Numbered from the stretch's first letter, positions 37,640-52,100 are shown. The stretch is DNA of 64,000 nt from Tomocerus qinae (GCA_020055645.1 CM034547.1:64639884-64703883); one strand, 5' to 3'. Translations and numbers: made by a program. Notes: generated by a model not told the origin, from the letters alone.

Positions 37640-38270
37640 TGAAAGACTTGACTCCTGCCTCCCAAAGACCTCCAAAATGGGGGGCAGAGGGAGGATTGAA
37701 GTGCCAAGTGATTCCATCTTTGGCTAGAGACTCCTTCAGATGAGTGCCAAGGGTGGAGGACTTAATGTGTTTCTGGTATGTCTTCAATTCTGCACAGGCT
37801 CCGACAAAGTTTGTTCCGCAATCCGAGTAAACGTCAGTGCAGAGGCCACGACGGGAGACAAATCTTCGGAAGGCAGCCAGGAATGCTTCACTTGTCAGGT
37901 CACTGACAAGCTCCAAATGGATGGCTCGTACGACAAAACAAATGAAGACAGCGACGTAAAACTTTTGAGACTTCTGTCCTCTTCCTCTCTTCAAAAGTAC
38001 ATGAAAGGGGCCAGCAAAATCCACACCACAAGTCTGGAACGGGCGAGTTTGATTCACTCGAGGGGCCGGTAAGTTACCCATCATCTGCTGGGCAGTCTCC
38101 GCACGAACACGATGACACGGGATGCACTTGCGGATGAGATGGCGTATGATATCTCTTGCACCTAAGATCCAATATTTTGTTTGGAGAGAGGCCAAGAGTA
38201 GCTGATTCCCTGCATGCCCAAGAGACTTGTGATAGTGTTCCACTATGAGGGTAGTAAGGCGACTTTTCTT
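37640..38270 (-). pseudogene. Integrase part of the BEL/Pao element
   Basis: An HHCC zinc-binding segment (EHYHKSLGHAG ... CIPCHR) precedes a core with GVDFAGPF, YSDCGTNFVGA and PHFGGLWEAGVK, the catalytic DDE layout of LTR-element integrases. Its role is insertion of the element's DNA into the genome. Fossil part. Confidence 0.92.
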
Positions 38271-38639
38271 TGGGAGGAGGATTGGATGCTTCCGATCCGG
38301 GGTGAGATTTGAGTTTTGGAGTCGTCCTCCGACTCTCAAAATTCCAGAGTTGTCCAGAAAGGGAGATAATCCCTTCAGTTGCTTTCCTGCAGCGGGGATG
38401 CTCTCGCCTTTTTTGATAGCAGAGAGAGTTTCCTTGAATGAGAGCGTCTGCACCTTCCGGATCCAACAGTCCAAGGCAGCCTTGAGATCAGGAACGGTAA
38501 GTGGGCCAGGAGACTTGAAAGATTTCTGGCGAAACGCTCTTAAGAGTAATGCTGTAACTCGTTGTAGTTGCAGCAATGTTGAACATTTGTCCAGGAGGCT
38601 AGAGGTGGAGCTAATGTGGTGGGACATCAGACTTGGCCG

Positions 38640-39242
38640 TTCTTCTTCCAGAATTGCTGCTTCGGGCGATTCTTCTGGGGTAGAGACCATTGAAGGGACG
38701 GCTGAGAGCTGGAGCCACTGAGGTCCATTCCACCATAAAATATGATCCTTTAATGTCGAGGGGTTGATCCCCTTGAAGCACAATCTGCTGGATTCTCTTC
38801 TCCACGGATGTGTTTCCATTGATTGGAAGAGGATGCCTCCCTGGATTTTCGCCACCCGGTTGGCCACGAAGATTTTCCAGCGAGAGGAGGAAGAGGCGAT
38901 CCAAGCAAGCACTATGGTAGAATCACTCCAATAAGTGACATTGCTTATTGGCAAGTCCAATGATGCTTTCACTTTCTCCATCAACTTGGAGAGTAGAGCA
39001 GCACCGCAGAGCTCGAGACGAGCCACAGACACATAGCTGATAGGGGCTACCTTCGTCTTCGAACAGATGAGACGAATCTGTACTTCATTCGATGTGGTGA
39101 TAGAGCGGAGGTAGACACAGGCTGCATATGCCACTTGGGAGGCGTCGCAGAAACCGTGGAGCTGATAATCACTTGCTGGCGTTGTAATGCACCGAGGAAT
39201 AGTCAGCTGGTTGTAGTTGGGAAAGTCCTGTAGATACTCCAA
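38640..39242 (-). pseudogene. RNase H region of the BEL/Pao element
   Basis: LHGFCDASQVAYAACVYLRS, LELCGAALLSKL and YWSDSTIVLAWI are the characteristic blocks of the Pao-type RNase H domain that follows the reverse transcriptase. It removes RNA from RNA:DNA hybrids. Fossil part. Confidence 0.88.
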
Positions 39243-39579
39243 CCATTCTTGCTTGTAGTTCGGAGGGATGGGCTCATCCCAGTCTTGTTTTTCCTTCCAC
39301 AGAGATTGAAGGATGAGCTTGGCTTTGATTGTAGCCGGAGAAAGTAGACCAAAAGGGGGTCAAACGTCTTGGCGACATCGGACAGGAGGGTCCGCCGAGT
39401 GATGGTTTCTCTGGTAGGAGGCATGACCACCGAGATGGAGAACATGTCACTTGCTGGACTCCAAGTGAGTCCAAGAGTCTTGACTGTATCATCTTCATCA
39501 ATACGGAGGGGAAAGTTGGTTTCACGGAGTTCTGCAGGCAGAGATTCCAAGAAAGCATTAGAGTTGGAAGACCACTTAC

Positions 39580-40090
39580 GGAGTTCCATGTTTCCAGCAG
39601 ATAGGATGCGAAGAAGTTCATCCTTCTTTTTGATGGCTTCGGTGTCAGAGGGAGACCCAGACATCAAGTCATCAACGTAAAAATCCTTGAGCATGGTGGC
39701 AGTTGCAGATTTATCACAATCTTGATCTGTAGCTATTTCATCCAAGGCAAGTTGCTGGAGGCACTTGATGGCGAGATAAGGGGCTGCCGCTGTGCCAAAG
39801 GTAGCAGTTGTCAGCCGATAGTCAGAGATGGGCTCTTCAGGGGACTTCCGCCACAGGATCCTCTGAAAGTCGCAATCTTCAGGGTGGAGTTGGACTTGCC
39901 GATACATTTTGGCAACGTCGGCGGTGAAAGTCACTTGATGTGTACGGAAACGTACAAGTATGGAAAAAAGATCTTCCTGGAGTTTCGGACCGATGAGGAG
40001 GTTTTCATTAAGAGAAACTCCATTGCTAGATTTAGCGGAGGCATCGAAAACAACACGAACCTTTGTGGTAGTACTGCTGGGCTTGTAGAC
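39580..40090 (-). pseudogene. Reverse transcriptase part of the BEL/Pao element
   Basis: VVFDASAKS, FTADVAKMYRQV, FGTAAAPYLA and the polymerase motif FYVDDLMSG are visible in order. This makes cDNA from the element's RNA. Fossil part. Confidence 0.95.
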
Positions 40091-40569
40091 TGCATGATGA
40101 GGTATATAGTAAACCTGGGTGACTTTCACCACTTCTCGATCAGGCACTTTCTCCATGTGGTTGAGGGTCAAGTACTCTTGAAGCACAGCATTGTACTCAT
40201 CTTGCCTTGATGGATGGCTGCTGCGGGAACGTTCTCCAGACTTGAGACGTCGCAAAGCCTGATGTCTGCTTTCACCAATTTCCTTGGCATTTCTCTTGAA
40301 GGGGAGGCGCACTACGAAACGACCAGTTGAGTCGCGAATGTGAGTGGATGCAAAGTGCTGCTCACATTCAATTTCTTCAGGAGTCTGAAGGCGAGTGGGA
40401 GGGACTTCTTCCAATTCCCAGAATTTCTGTAAAGTTGCATCTAAGTCACAAATAGTATGATTAGTGACCAGATAGTTGTATGACTGATGTGGTGAGGGGC
40501 GGATGGGGCCTCCGAGGATCCATCCGAGGACTGTTTCTCTGGCGGTAGGAGTTCCTGGAGATCCCTTCA

Positions 40570-40990
40570 TTTTTCTTGAAAGAACTAATTCGTCATAGAC
40601 ATCTCTGCCTAACAGGATGTCAATCTTGCCAGGTTCATAGAACTTGGGATCCGCCAACTGGAGATTTTCCAAGTGGGGCCAAGTCCGCGGTTGCACAGGG
40701 TAGGAGGGCAGATTTCCAGTCAGCTTTTCTTGTAGGTAAGCGTCGACTGAAAAAGACTTACTTGAAGTGTGGCAGGAGGTGAACTGGAGCGAAGCACATT
40801 GAGTTGTTCTTCCAGCGTCGATTCCTCCGACTCCACGAATTTGTACACTTTTATTTGTCTTGTGAAGTCCAAGTCTTGTCGCACAGTTGGTTGTGACGAA
40901 ACTTGCTTGGGACCCGTCATCAAGGAGAGCACGACACACTTGAAAGTTATTTTTTGAATCCTTGACACGGATGAGGGCGGTGGATAACAG
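40570..40990 (-). pseudogene. Aspartic protease (DUF1758) part of the BEL/Pao element
   Basis: ALLDDGSQASFVT, followed by IRGVGG and later DILLGRDVYDELV, fits the DUF1758 retropepsin-like domain found in BEL/Pao polyproteins. It cleaves the polyprotein. Fossil part. Confidence 0.9.
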
Positions 40991-41099
40991 GACTTGAGCT
41001 GCAGATCCACTCATAGCGAGGTTGTTGTTTAGAGATGCATCCGGTTTTGGTGTCTGTTCAGGCTTCTTCTCTGCTGCTGGAGTAGACGAAGAAGATGAT

Positions 41100-42276
41100 T
41101 TTTCTGGTCGATGCAATAGAGTGTGATGCCTTTTCTGACACTTCTTGCACGACGATGTAGATTTGCACTCTTGAGTCCCGTGATCATTTCTAAAGCAGTT
41201 AAAGCATAGTCGGGCCTTCCTGACGAAATTCCAGCGTTCGTCGATTGAAAAATCCCGAAATTTTGCACACGCGTATAAAAAATGAATTTCTTCACAAGAT
41301 TCAACAGAACAAGACTTACTTGATTTGTTTTCTGTATTGCTGAGATGCACAGATTTCTTTTCTGAATTTCCAGATGGCTTTGATACTGACTGCTTCGGCT
41401 TCATTCCTCCGGCTGCTGTGGCTCTTGCTTGAGAGAGGATGAAATCCGTGAATTTTGATATGGACGGGAGTTCGTCGGCGGCGAGCTTCTTTTCCCATTC
41501 CACTCTGGAGTCGGTGTCCAACTTCCTGGACATCAGATGAATGAGGATGGAGTCCCACCTCTGCTCTGGGGTTAACTTGAGGACCTCCAGGGCACGATTG
41601 CACTCATTGGTTGAGTCACCAATTTTCCGTAGCAAGGTAGGATTGCCTTGCTGGATGACTTGAAGAGATAGGAGGCGGTCGAAGTGAGATCGGATGATGT
41701 CCCTCCTTACCTCGTATCTAGATTTGAGGATGTCCCAGGCTTGATGATAAGATGCATCTGTCACAGGGATGTCCTTGATTAAAGAGGCTGGCTCCCCTTG
41801 GAGAAGCCCCTTTAAATACTGTAGCTTGTGAGATCCAGATAACTTGTTGTTGTTGTGGATGGATGACACGAACAGGTCCTGGAAGGAGAGCCAATTCTGG
41901 GTGTCACCATTGAAGAAAGGTATCTCAATTTTGGCAGTTTGATGTCTGCTCCTCCAGCGGCGAATCCTCCAGTTCCTCCTCCTGCTGTAGGGAAGGTCTT
42001 CTTTATTTCAGCCAGCTTGATGCTGGCCTTGCTGATCATGTCTTCTAAGACGACGAATTCTGCCCCTTCGGTGAGGAATTCGGCGTCAGATTTTGCGACG
42101 GCACTTGCTCTTTCAATTAGTGCCGTACACTTAACCTTGACTTGCAGCAGTTCTCCTTCTTGATGAACTACTTCATGCAACGGGGGAGGTGCAGTGACGT
42201 CATAAATGGCGATGAGTTGCTGCAGCCTGGAGAGAGTGAGAGCCAAGGCACGACGATCGGTTTTCACCAAATCCAT
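41100..42276 (-). pseudogene. Gag part of the BEL/Pao element with zinc knuckles
   Basis: The start MDLVKTDRRALALTLSRLQQ leads into a helical region (DUF1759-like) and a segment with SHKLQYLKGLLQGEP. The C-terminal part has closely spaced cysteines (CFNCFRNDHGTQEC, SCKKCQKRHHTLLH), which are the nucleic-acid-binding knuckles. Fossil part; the coding frame of the whole element is interrupted in about three places. Confidence 0.88.
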
Positions 42277-42578
42277 TTTGATTTTTGAAAACTTGAAATG
42301 GACTTACTTCCTGATGAGTGACAGACGGCTTCGTAGAGAGACGACTGGAGACCCTAGGACTTGACTGATGAGTGAAGGACGACTTAGTACAGACGACCTT
42401 GACACTTGAGGGTGATGAGTGGCAGACGACTGAGTGCAGGCGACTGACGACGGATGTGAGAGGTTGGCACCGATGACTGGAGACAGACGAGCGATGACAA
42501 CTGACGAAACAACCACAAAAATCCAGTGGTTCCCACGAGGTGAAGGTTCACAAGTATCCGGTGAACTGAAGGACCAAA
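42277..42578 (-). promoter_or_regulatory. Leader and primer-binding site of the BEL/Pao element
   Basis: Directly inside the 5' LTR the minus strand reads TTTGGTCCTTCAGTTCACC. TGGTCC at its start fits a tRNA 3' end in ...GGACCA, so this is the likely primer-binding site. The remaining leader contains degenerate repeats of GATGAGTG and CAGACGAC words (about 42310-42500). Confidence 0.6.
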
Positions 42579-43125
42579 TGTTTCGTGCACTGGTTGTGAA
42601 TTTGCGTTAGTTCCGTGTGTGAGGATGATAGATGAACGATAGAGATGACTTGCACTAGATGTGTAAGCTCCAATGCAATAGCAAAAACTGTTGACCGAAA
42701 ATGGCTAGATTGTTTCTGCAAAGTGTGATGTGTTTTAAATAAATGTGTAATTGGAAAAACTGATATTTCCTACAGCTATTTTATTTAAAACTAGAAAAAA
42801 AACACACAATACAAATAGGGGTCTAGATGACCGAAAATGCCGTAATTTCAGTTACGGAAGAGGTAGCACTAGACACTAGAGACAGGAACAATCCAGGATG
42901 AGAAGTGATTAATTATAATAATAATAGTTATGAGCTGCTTATATATAGTAAAGCCAGGAGTGCGGACGTTAGAGCCGTGAGTAAGCTTAACAGCTAATTG
43001 CGCCATTGGTCCAATAAAAGGTATTGGGGGCCGTAAAGGGCAAGAAAAATAAGAGGAGCTGTTCCGTTACTCACGACCCCACTACTCACACTACTTCTAC
43101 TTCCCTACATGGTACGTTTCGTACA
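42579..43125 (-). repeat. 5' LTR of the BEL/Pao element (right side), 547 bp
   Basis: Identical to the left LTR by eye except for one extra A in an A-run. It contains the same TATATATAAG and AATAAA signals and drives the minus-strand transcript. Confidence 0.92.
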
Positions 43126-43130
43126 AGTAG
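43126..43130. repeat. Right target-site duplication (AGTAG) of the BEL/Pao element
   Basis: It repeats the five bases at 36149-36153. Confidence 0.9.
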
Positions 43131-46100
43131 CATTTATTATATATTTACGAGTTCATATAAAAGTATGTTATTATGTAATCGAAGAAAATAAGTTTGCTTT
43201 CATCATAGGTAAAAATTGAAACCAAGAACTTTAAAACCTACAAATGATGTTGGACTTTGTTAAGTGATCACGGCTATTTTAAATGGGATGCGTATATATA
43301 CGGCATACTACTATAATGTTCTCATTTGATATACTTATCTATAGATACTAGGTGTGTGGAGAGATGAGACTGGGCCAAGGGAAGGAAGATGTAGGTAAAG
43401 CCAACGTGAATGTAAAGATAGAGTGAAGTTGTTTGTAAGTTGTGTCTGCTCTGTTTTTATGTCTGAGTGTCCTGTCTTGCTTGGCATGTCACATTCACAT
43501 CTCTACTGTTGTCTTTGTCAAAAGATCTTTTGCTCCTCTTTGTCTCTGTCCTGTTGGTAGTTTTCTTTATGGGAGTCAGGTTTGGAACTCATCTCACGTA
43601 CAAGAGGCAGTAGTTGCTTATTTATTTATTAGAGCTATCTCAGTCTATGAGCAAATAATAAAGTCAATTTAACTTATTTATTCTTCGCGTTCTAACATTA
43701 GTAAGTAGTTGGCGAGCAAAAAGAAAAATGATATGCCAACATATGTAAGACTGATGTACACACGTAACATGGGATCCGTTTGTTCTACGTACTACTTACG
43801 CTAGTGAAGAGTGAAGAGCATGCTACAAGTTCTTAGGTACTTTCATTGTATTTATCTGAAGATAGCCAACAGCCGCACTGTCTTCCTTTGAGAACGCTGC
43901 CAATTCAACTCACAATTACGATTACGACACAATGAAAACATTCTTATTAATATAACGACCTGTAACGAGAACAGAACTGGAATTAGGTATTATGTTTCGC
44001 TGTGATTGCTACCTTTTTCTGTTTATTATGTAGATACCTTTGTATTAGCTTTGTGGGGAAATGTTAATTGCACATGAAAGCAGGCTTTGAATACTTTTTC
44101 TGATTGCTATCGAGAAGTCAATCTGCAGCTTACAAAGTACATATATGCACATTGTACATATTCTTTCATAAATAATACGTTGTAAGTGCACAACTCTTCG
44201 ACAGTCAATGTTGTATTATAATAATCTCTAATCTGGATAACTCCTAAACTATGTAATTTGCAATTTTTCACTTGCTCATATATTTTAACCACGTGATCGT
44301 CGTGATTGTGAGACAAATCGAAAGACATACTGTGTAAAAGTGTCTAGCAGTTTAATAGGTAGATATCATTTAGAATTTTCAGCTAAGCAAAAGTAATCAG
44401 GGATACTTGAGTATGTATGTTCATATAATATGTAGTCCATGATAATTTCTATTAAGTAACAAATGAAATATTCATTATCTTGCTATCTGAAACATTTCAT
44501 TGTATGAAAAAGTTGTTTGTTCTGAAAGCCTAGTCAGTCACATTAGTCAATTTTATGTAAAAATGCAACTAGTCAAAATACTATTGTTCTGGGTGCTTAA
44601 AGGTTTAGCTATGATAACATTATGTAAAATAGTCAATTCAATTAATGTAAAGCATGGTGAAAGAAAACTAACACAATATAAAAAATGCTACATTATGTAG
44701 CTAAAGAATCTATTAGATTTCGCTAATCGCTATAGTCTATGAAACTTTGATTTACAATAGCTTGTTATTATGAGCAGTGATACTTGTCCCGACCTACTCC
44801 CATATAGGATTGCTGCAAGTGTCGACTCAAGGTACACATTATGCATACCAGTGTATTGTAGACATAGACAACTAATGACGCATCACTCAAATAAACTTGT
44901 TGGTACATATACAAACATATCACGTGTCAGTATAACATTGCAATGTTGGACTCTGTATATAGAAAAAGGATTTTGACCGGTTTTTCCCATTTCAGATTTT
45001 TATATGGCCTTAGACACAGGAGCGTCAAGTCAAGCACTCAACTTTTTAATGTGTTTAATGGTCCCATAGGCAGCACTTGGGAAGATTTACGCTAAATCCG
45101 CTTAGGAAACCATAAAATAGAATGGCAACTACGAAATAACATTTCCATACAATAAAGGGAAGAGAAAACAAGCTTTATTTGCATTATCTAATGTGGTGCT
45201 GGTTGCATGTTGCATTTTGCGATCCCGCCCCAAAGACTCATTTGGTATCATATTATTAGTAACATTAGCGTTCTGATTGAAACAAGCAAATAGAACCACC
45301 CAGATCGTTTCTCTATTTCTTTTCGCAAATCACACACCTACTGCAGTAATAATTTGCACTAGCAGTTCTCCCTCCAACTTAATGATATAATATGTCAATC
45401 ATTATCGTTAAGTGTGGATTTAACTGTCAGTTTTGATAACACGGGCGTCTGTTTGGGAAAAGCTACATCTTCAAAATCTCCCTTTTCCTCCAATGTGGAA
45501 ACTAACGGTCAATGAGTTATTCCATTCTTGCTGTAATTTCATTGCATGTAACTTTTCACATGTTACCAAAGCGTGCAGTCTTTATGAAAGATACACAATC
45601 ATTTTTCTTGGTGCAAAAATGTGTATTTTCGCGATTCCCTCTTAGCAATTCTCATGATGCTACAAGTACAAACAGTAGAAGCTGCATTCTTGCCAACTAA
45701 TTTGATAGCTATCTTTGTAAAAATGAAAAACAGCGCGCCCAACTGTGCACTTCCTCCAACAAGAAATCCAGAAGAGAAACATCACTTCCATTTCCCATTC
45801 ACAATTTATTTTTGTCCTTTAACAGGTGTACTTACTACCGGTATAAATACCTTATTACTATTCTACAGAGTTATCACCATTTGATAGAAGATCCACTCAA
45901 TCAGTGTTGTTTTCAGCATGATATGATGGAGTGTCCAATTGATTCACAGCATCTTTTTTCTTCTATTTTCTATATGCAAAGCAGCAGTCATCATATAACT
46001 TTAAAATAAATCCTTAGACAATACAAAATGCTGAACAGTAGGAGAGGAGACAGATTACCATTGTCCAGCCAGTCTACAGATATTTGTAGTAGCATTTGAA

Positions 46101-49100
46101 TTTTCATCTGACTAATTTTTACTTCACTACCCGGCCTGTAATAATGTTTCTGTCACAGCATTTACTACTTAATTCAAGTGAAAGCTTATTTTTTATTAGA
46201 CTTGTGTCTTTAAGAGTGCTACTGTCATTCTATGTACAGCTACTACAGCTATACGCATTACGCATCAAATTTACAATCTATTAATGTATTCGATTCAGGT
46301 AGAGAAATGACTACCGCCAAAATTCATTCAATCAAATGGTCGTAAAATACTACGCAATGACATTCAGGCTTATCAAAATGTACTTACCATGTAGATTTCC
46401 ATATTATTGTGCACTTTAATCTACTAAAGATAAGTTTTACGACCCTATACGATACCTCAGCATTTTAGCTATGCTATATTATTAACATAATGCAGACATC
46501 GCCGTGTAAATGTATACTACCTTAGTATAGTAACGGTCCAATAAGAAATACAGCTAATGGGATCTTATGATTTTATGTGTGTAGGAAAATGTGATATCTC
46601 CTTTTGGATCAATTTATCATTCATCCGTCTAAAGGCACATCTCCCAAAGATACAACAACAGATAAACTGTCGTTTGACCATTCACCGACATTTCCAATGT
46701 TTAGCTAAAGGTCGCAATCCTTGTTGTTCTTCTCCTCTGTCTTGATTTGACTTGTCTTGCTAAGGGAGACAAATTCAATGTACGTTCCTCCATTGCTTAG
46801 ATGCACAGAGAGATAGATCATATAATAAGTCAGTAGGTACGAGAGGGACCTCAACTGACGTACCCAGAATGTTGGGTATGTATTTATTAAATAAAAATTC
46901 TTTGTCACATGAATTGCAGTTACTTCTTATATTTTGCTTATAGCAGGACGACAGCATGTACCTTTGGATATTTTATTACCAAAGCTTCCTTTTATGCTAT
47001 TACATCGGTAGGTATGCAATGAGCTTACAATTTGCTTTAGCCTATAGCTCCGCAAGTCAACTGCGGTGCTTGGATGCGAGCCGTACGTCAAATGTCAAAG
47101 AATTCTCATAAATATGTCGCTGTTTGATCTTGTCCTGATAGACAATTTTTCCCCATCATGCATCATATCATATCAATTTTACTGACTGAGCGGAGATAAA
47201 TACGGGGTGTCAGTGCAGCCCCTTTTTTCATTTTGGATAAAACAAACGTCGTTTGATAGGTAGCTGCTTACACGGATACCCAATACAACAAGATAATAGC
47301 CGGTAGATACATGCTATCGTTCCCCCGATGCAAATTAATGAAATTAAATGCAGTCCTATTTGATTACACTTAGAGACAATTATGGAATGTACAGGTGGAA
47401 TTATAGACAGTCTTGACAAGTCAGGACATGCAAATCAACATCAGGTCTATTCATCTAGTGTCTACTCACTCCTTGCTTTGTAATATTATAAATATTGTAC
47501 ATCATACCCAACTATGTCTATATATCTGCACCTAAGTAAGCTCTTTTGTATTGTATGATAACTATGTTTGAATGAGGAGATATTTAAACGCTAAGATAAA
47601 TAGAAGCGTCTGTCGAGGATTAGGTCGAAGCTAATAAAACATGTTTTACAATACATATATATCAGGTAGGTAAGTATTACTATTACATAGAGGTACCTAT
47701 AGTGTAAATAGTCCGAAATTGCTTTGTGATATGAGATCACTCACATACTCACATTGCACATCGCATTCTGTCTGGCTGACTGATGGAGACTGAACTGAAA
47801 TGAATTGAATCGAAAGGCTACGTAAGACCAGAAGCTTCACAGCTCAAGTCTCTTATTTTATTATACAGATCCTCTTACACTTTGGTGTTGTCTATTGATT
47901 CTTATGCAATGAGTAAATATATGCGTAAATCTAGACTTGTGGTTTGTAATGGTTATTATTACGCGTACACACATAATAAAATAAAATACGCTAGGTTCTC
48001 CTTTGGTTTTCGTATAGTTGTATGTAATGAAGAAGCAGGTCTCTGATTGTAAGTTGGTGGAGAACAAGGTTCTTCGTTGTTAAAAATGCACGGTGGCATC
48101 TGTTCCTTCTTCATTGTTTTTGCTTCGTCTCTTTTCAAGATGATGAGGATCTGTCAGAAGATGTAACCAAATCGGGGAGCGAGCCAGGCCAAGCAGGGTC
48201 GCTTCATAGTCATGTTCTTACTAAAGTATACTACTATATCTACGGTTGCATACAATCAAAAGAAGTTAAAAGAAAAGTACATAAAGGCTGTACCTACTTT
48301 ATTCGTCGGAGAATAAAAGTAGCAAAATATATTGTAGAATGTAGCAGACTCCTCTCTTATTACTTGCACTTGTGTACATTGATGAATTGAATCCGTCTCA
48401 AATAAAATGTAAATGCAGATAACTAAGTGGTAAGACTTTGAATTGGTTGAGAACGGTAGCTGGATGCGTGGCAGTCTTGTTGACTTGAGCATTTCATGTA
48501 AAATTACATGATAAGCAGTTATTCGTCAGACTACCAGTTTAAAATACTAAAGATCAAAACTGGAATTGTGGCATACACACATGGTACATGAATGCAAGGT
48601 AATGAAAAGTAATGTATAATCAGATCCAATAAACTCAACTCCTCGGAATCCTCAAAGACTAAATTAAATAAGAAAAACTCTTTGGATCTGCATATCAGCA
48701 GGTAGGTTGTTACTTCGCACAGAACAGTTTAGTTCATAGGAGGAGGTGTACTCACACCGAACGTCTCCTCAAAAGTTACATCAACAGAGCAGTTCGTAAC
48801 GATTATTACCAATAACCCAACAGCGGAGAGCCATTAGTAAAGTTAAGGGTAATGCTAGTTCCAGTACTAAGTAGCAATAAACACATATGCATTTTATACA
48901 GGATAGTATGGTGTACTTATTTGTGTCTGCAGAAGTGGAATTGAATTTATTCCAGAAGTTGTAGATGTAACGAGGTATGGACATGTGTGCATTTGCTCAC
49001 TCATAATATCAGTATGTAAATGGGAGCAAGACCATTCTGTTTTATGTTATGCTACTGTAAGTCGTCTGTTTAAATTGCTTTGACTTAGGTGTAGTTAAGT

Positions 49101-52100
49101 GTAGGTAAATATACTTGCTTACGCTATAATATTAGCTATAAGGCTCCTGTGTAGACATAATATGGAGTATATAGTTAGTGTTGAAAATACTTCAATTCAT
49201 TTCGAGTAGTTGAGCCGTAGATGGGAACGTATAGAATGATGGGATGATTTGATAGAAAATAAAAGAAACAGGAAGCCGATCAAAAAACAGACTTTGCCAA
49301 GGCAGCAACTATCTCATCTTGACCACTACTGTCTTGACTGAATTATACGTAGCTATCTTCTCCATGTATGTATGTAATAATATCTCCTTAAGATATATGA
49401 TCAACTGCATATAAGGTTTCTTCACGATACAACTGTTTTTAATTCTCATTTATTCCATCGACAGAAGAAAAATAGTTCAGGAAAACAATTATATTGTTAC
49501 CGCAGGCTGGTGAGTACTCCTCGAGTTGAGGTATACTTAAAGAAACTTCGTTTCTATAATATATCCTGCTAGGCATATTATTATTCAGATTTTTATAATA
49601 AAAAATCCAGTGTTCGTTATAGATACTATATTCTATGGAAAGCTATGCACATCATCCAATAATATATTAATTCTACACATACGCGATAATAATGTAGTAA
49701 ATGACGTAAGTAGTAATAAGGTTTGTTTTTGATGTAATATAGATACGTAGTAGTCTACAAAGAAAGTCCATATTTACATACTACAAATATTGGGGTATTA
49801 TCCTTGTCGTTTTAAGATAGCTTCCTATAAAAAATTTATACAAGCTCAGTAGACTTTTTGTTACAATTACAATTATCTATGGATTTGTATAAAGAGGAAA
49901 GTTGAAGACAGGCATTTGAGCTACTGCACACTGGCTGCTTGGTTTCGGTCGACTCGAATGGAACAAAGGATTTTGCCTACGCTCACAAATACCGTCGTCG
50001 TAAATATATCAGTGTCAACTCTCAAAGTAAGTGGTTCAAGTTTCTTTTGGCTTCTCCATGGCATATAAGGATACGGCCACGCTACGCAATTTTCCCTTTC
50101 ATTCATACGAGGCATTTCGCTCAATGAACTCTTTACCTTCTGACGGGATTCAGCGGAGGGCGAGTTTTTACTTCTGCCTTTTCGACCAACTTTTATAAAC
50201 GAACAGATAAAACAGCAAGAGCATGTACTTTGTGCTTACTGGATTCCTACACTACCTATAAGGACACAGAAGGGAGCCTTTAATTTTTATAAAGCATAAC
50301 TGCCTGTACAACAAAATTAAAATATGGTTAAACATGGATATGCCATGTGACATCATTACGCAATGTACATCTGTATTACATTTATGTACTCTGCTGCATA
50401 TTAAAGAAAATAATAAACTCATTTATCGTTTATTTATGAGCTTGTACATTTACTAAAATAATCTTTCGAAACTGGAGTAAATTAAACTAAGTACACATTA
50501 GGTGAACGTAAAGTTTAGCTACTGGTCTGCCTGCTTTAATATTGTATGCAAAGCTTGTGCTTGAAATTCTCCAAAGACTTTTGCTATTAACTTTTCTTGG
50601 AAAATGCCATTAAATATTGTACATGTTAATATATTTTTATCCCTGAGATGATAAAGAATGTAATGCTGCGACTAGTTACAGCAGAAAAATGTAAAGTTAT
50701 CTCAGTTTCAGCTTTGATATTATTTCTGTGTAACTTTTCCTAAAAACGTACATACTTGCCATGATACTTCTACTATTAAGTCGTCCTTACGTAACTTATA
50801 TAACTAAAGCATCTATAAAATATCATGACAGAGTCCTTGTCTGTAGTGCGCCTAAATATACTAGCATCATATAAATTCAACCGTGTACTTGTACACAGTG
50901 CCGAGAGTTCTCCCTAAAAACAACATTTTAGGAGACACAAGACAGTGATAAACAAAGATACGTGCGTCTCAAACGACTCAATTTAAAAGAAAATCGAAAC
51001 TTTATTTGTTTTCTAGGAGTGAGTTCTTATGCGAAGAATACGAAATCATTCCAGAGATAAAGAATAACAATTCTCATACGTACTTCTGCTATCTAACTGA
51101 CATTGTGATTGCATATGCTTACTTGTCCTACTCTCAAATGGATATTAGAGGAAACCATTGGGAAATACGTACATTAGGGAATGACTTTTCTCATGACTTC
51201 ACTATTATTCTGCTCACAATTTATTGCATGGTACGCAGCGGAGGAAGTACCTATTAAATATTAAGAAACGCATGATTTGTCTTGTTTTAATTGCATTGAA
51301 CCAGGATGCTGATTATTTGTCATTCAAGAGGGTTTACCCTTAAATCTTGAAATCTTAAAGATGGATTCATTACACAGTTTGTTAGTGCTGTTAGAATTTC
51401 AAATGGCAATGTTCAATTTTTATGACTCCATTGGATTAGCATCGTTCAAAGGACCTAAATGTTGTTAATACAAAAATATTAAATATGAACTTTTATGCAA
51501 ACGGGTCATAAATATATGTATTAGGATCAAAATAAAGAAAACATTGTTTTGTGAATAATAAATAGCTGTGTGCGTACTAAAAAGTACCCTGTGTGACCAA
51601 TTGTATCTAAATACGTTTATAGTAATGCCTAAAATAATCGTATATTTTTATAGCGAAGTTTTTATTTTGGTTCTTTGTAGTCCCATATGCATAAAAATTC
51701 AAACTATGTACAATTATTGACACAATGACAAACACTATTAGGTATCAGAAACAGCTATCGTTATTAAAATCAATTTGAATGTGAATTACATAAAAGTTTT
51801 TATTAAGGTTAACTTGGCTAACTAATTAGAAGTACCTACATGTATCACAATATACATGAATGTAATATAATGTAGGTAACATATGTATCAATAAAGTGTA
51901 CCTGAAGTGATTTCCTACAATATCTGTTATATCTAAAAGTTGTATCCCTCCTGATTGCATTGTAAGTTGAGTATTTTACATAAGAATGTAATGTAGTACA
52001 TTATGTTATGAGGGAATCTGTTGTCCTGCTCATAACGTGTCGTCCTGTAATGTGGTGGCCTCCAGGAGTTTTTACTGACTGTGTATAGCTTTATTCATGT

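Larger units (their letters stand above)
36154..43125 (-). mobile_element. BEL/Pao LTR retrotransposon, near-complete, about three frame breaks
   Basis: A 7.0-kb element read on the minus strand. It is bounded by 546/547-bp LTRs with TGTACGAAAC...GAAACA ends (minus-strand sense) and an AGTAG target duplication. Parts in order on the minus strand: leader (42578-42277), gag with zinc knuckles, aspartic protease of the DUF1758 type, reverse transcriptase with YVDD, RNase H region, integrase and a DUF5641 C-terminal domain. This order and the DUF1758/DUF5641 pair are diagnostic of BEL/Pao. No envelope gene is seen. The LTRs differ only by one base in an A-run, so the insertion is recent. The coding frame has about three breaks. 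Confidence 0.95.

Noticed and set aside
37740-40782. Plus-strand open frames across the BEL/Pao element (for example 37740-38072, 38245-38721, 39722-40210)
   Set aside because: They are antisense shadows of the element's pol and gag coding sequence.
48737-48850. Minus-strand frame ending at a GGT|GTGAGTAC donor
   Set aside because: An in-frame stop lies close upstream, with neither an ATG nor an acceptor after it.
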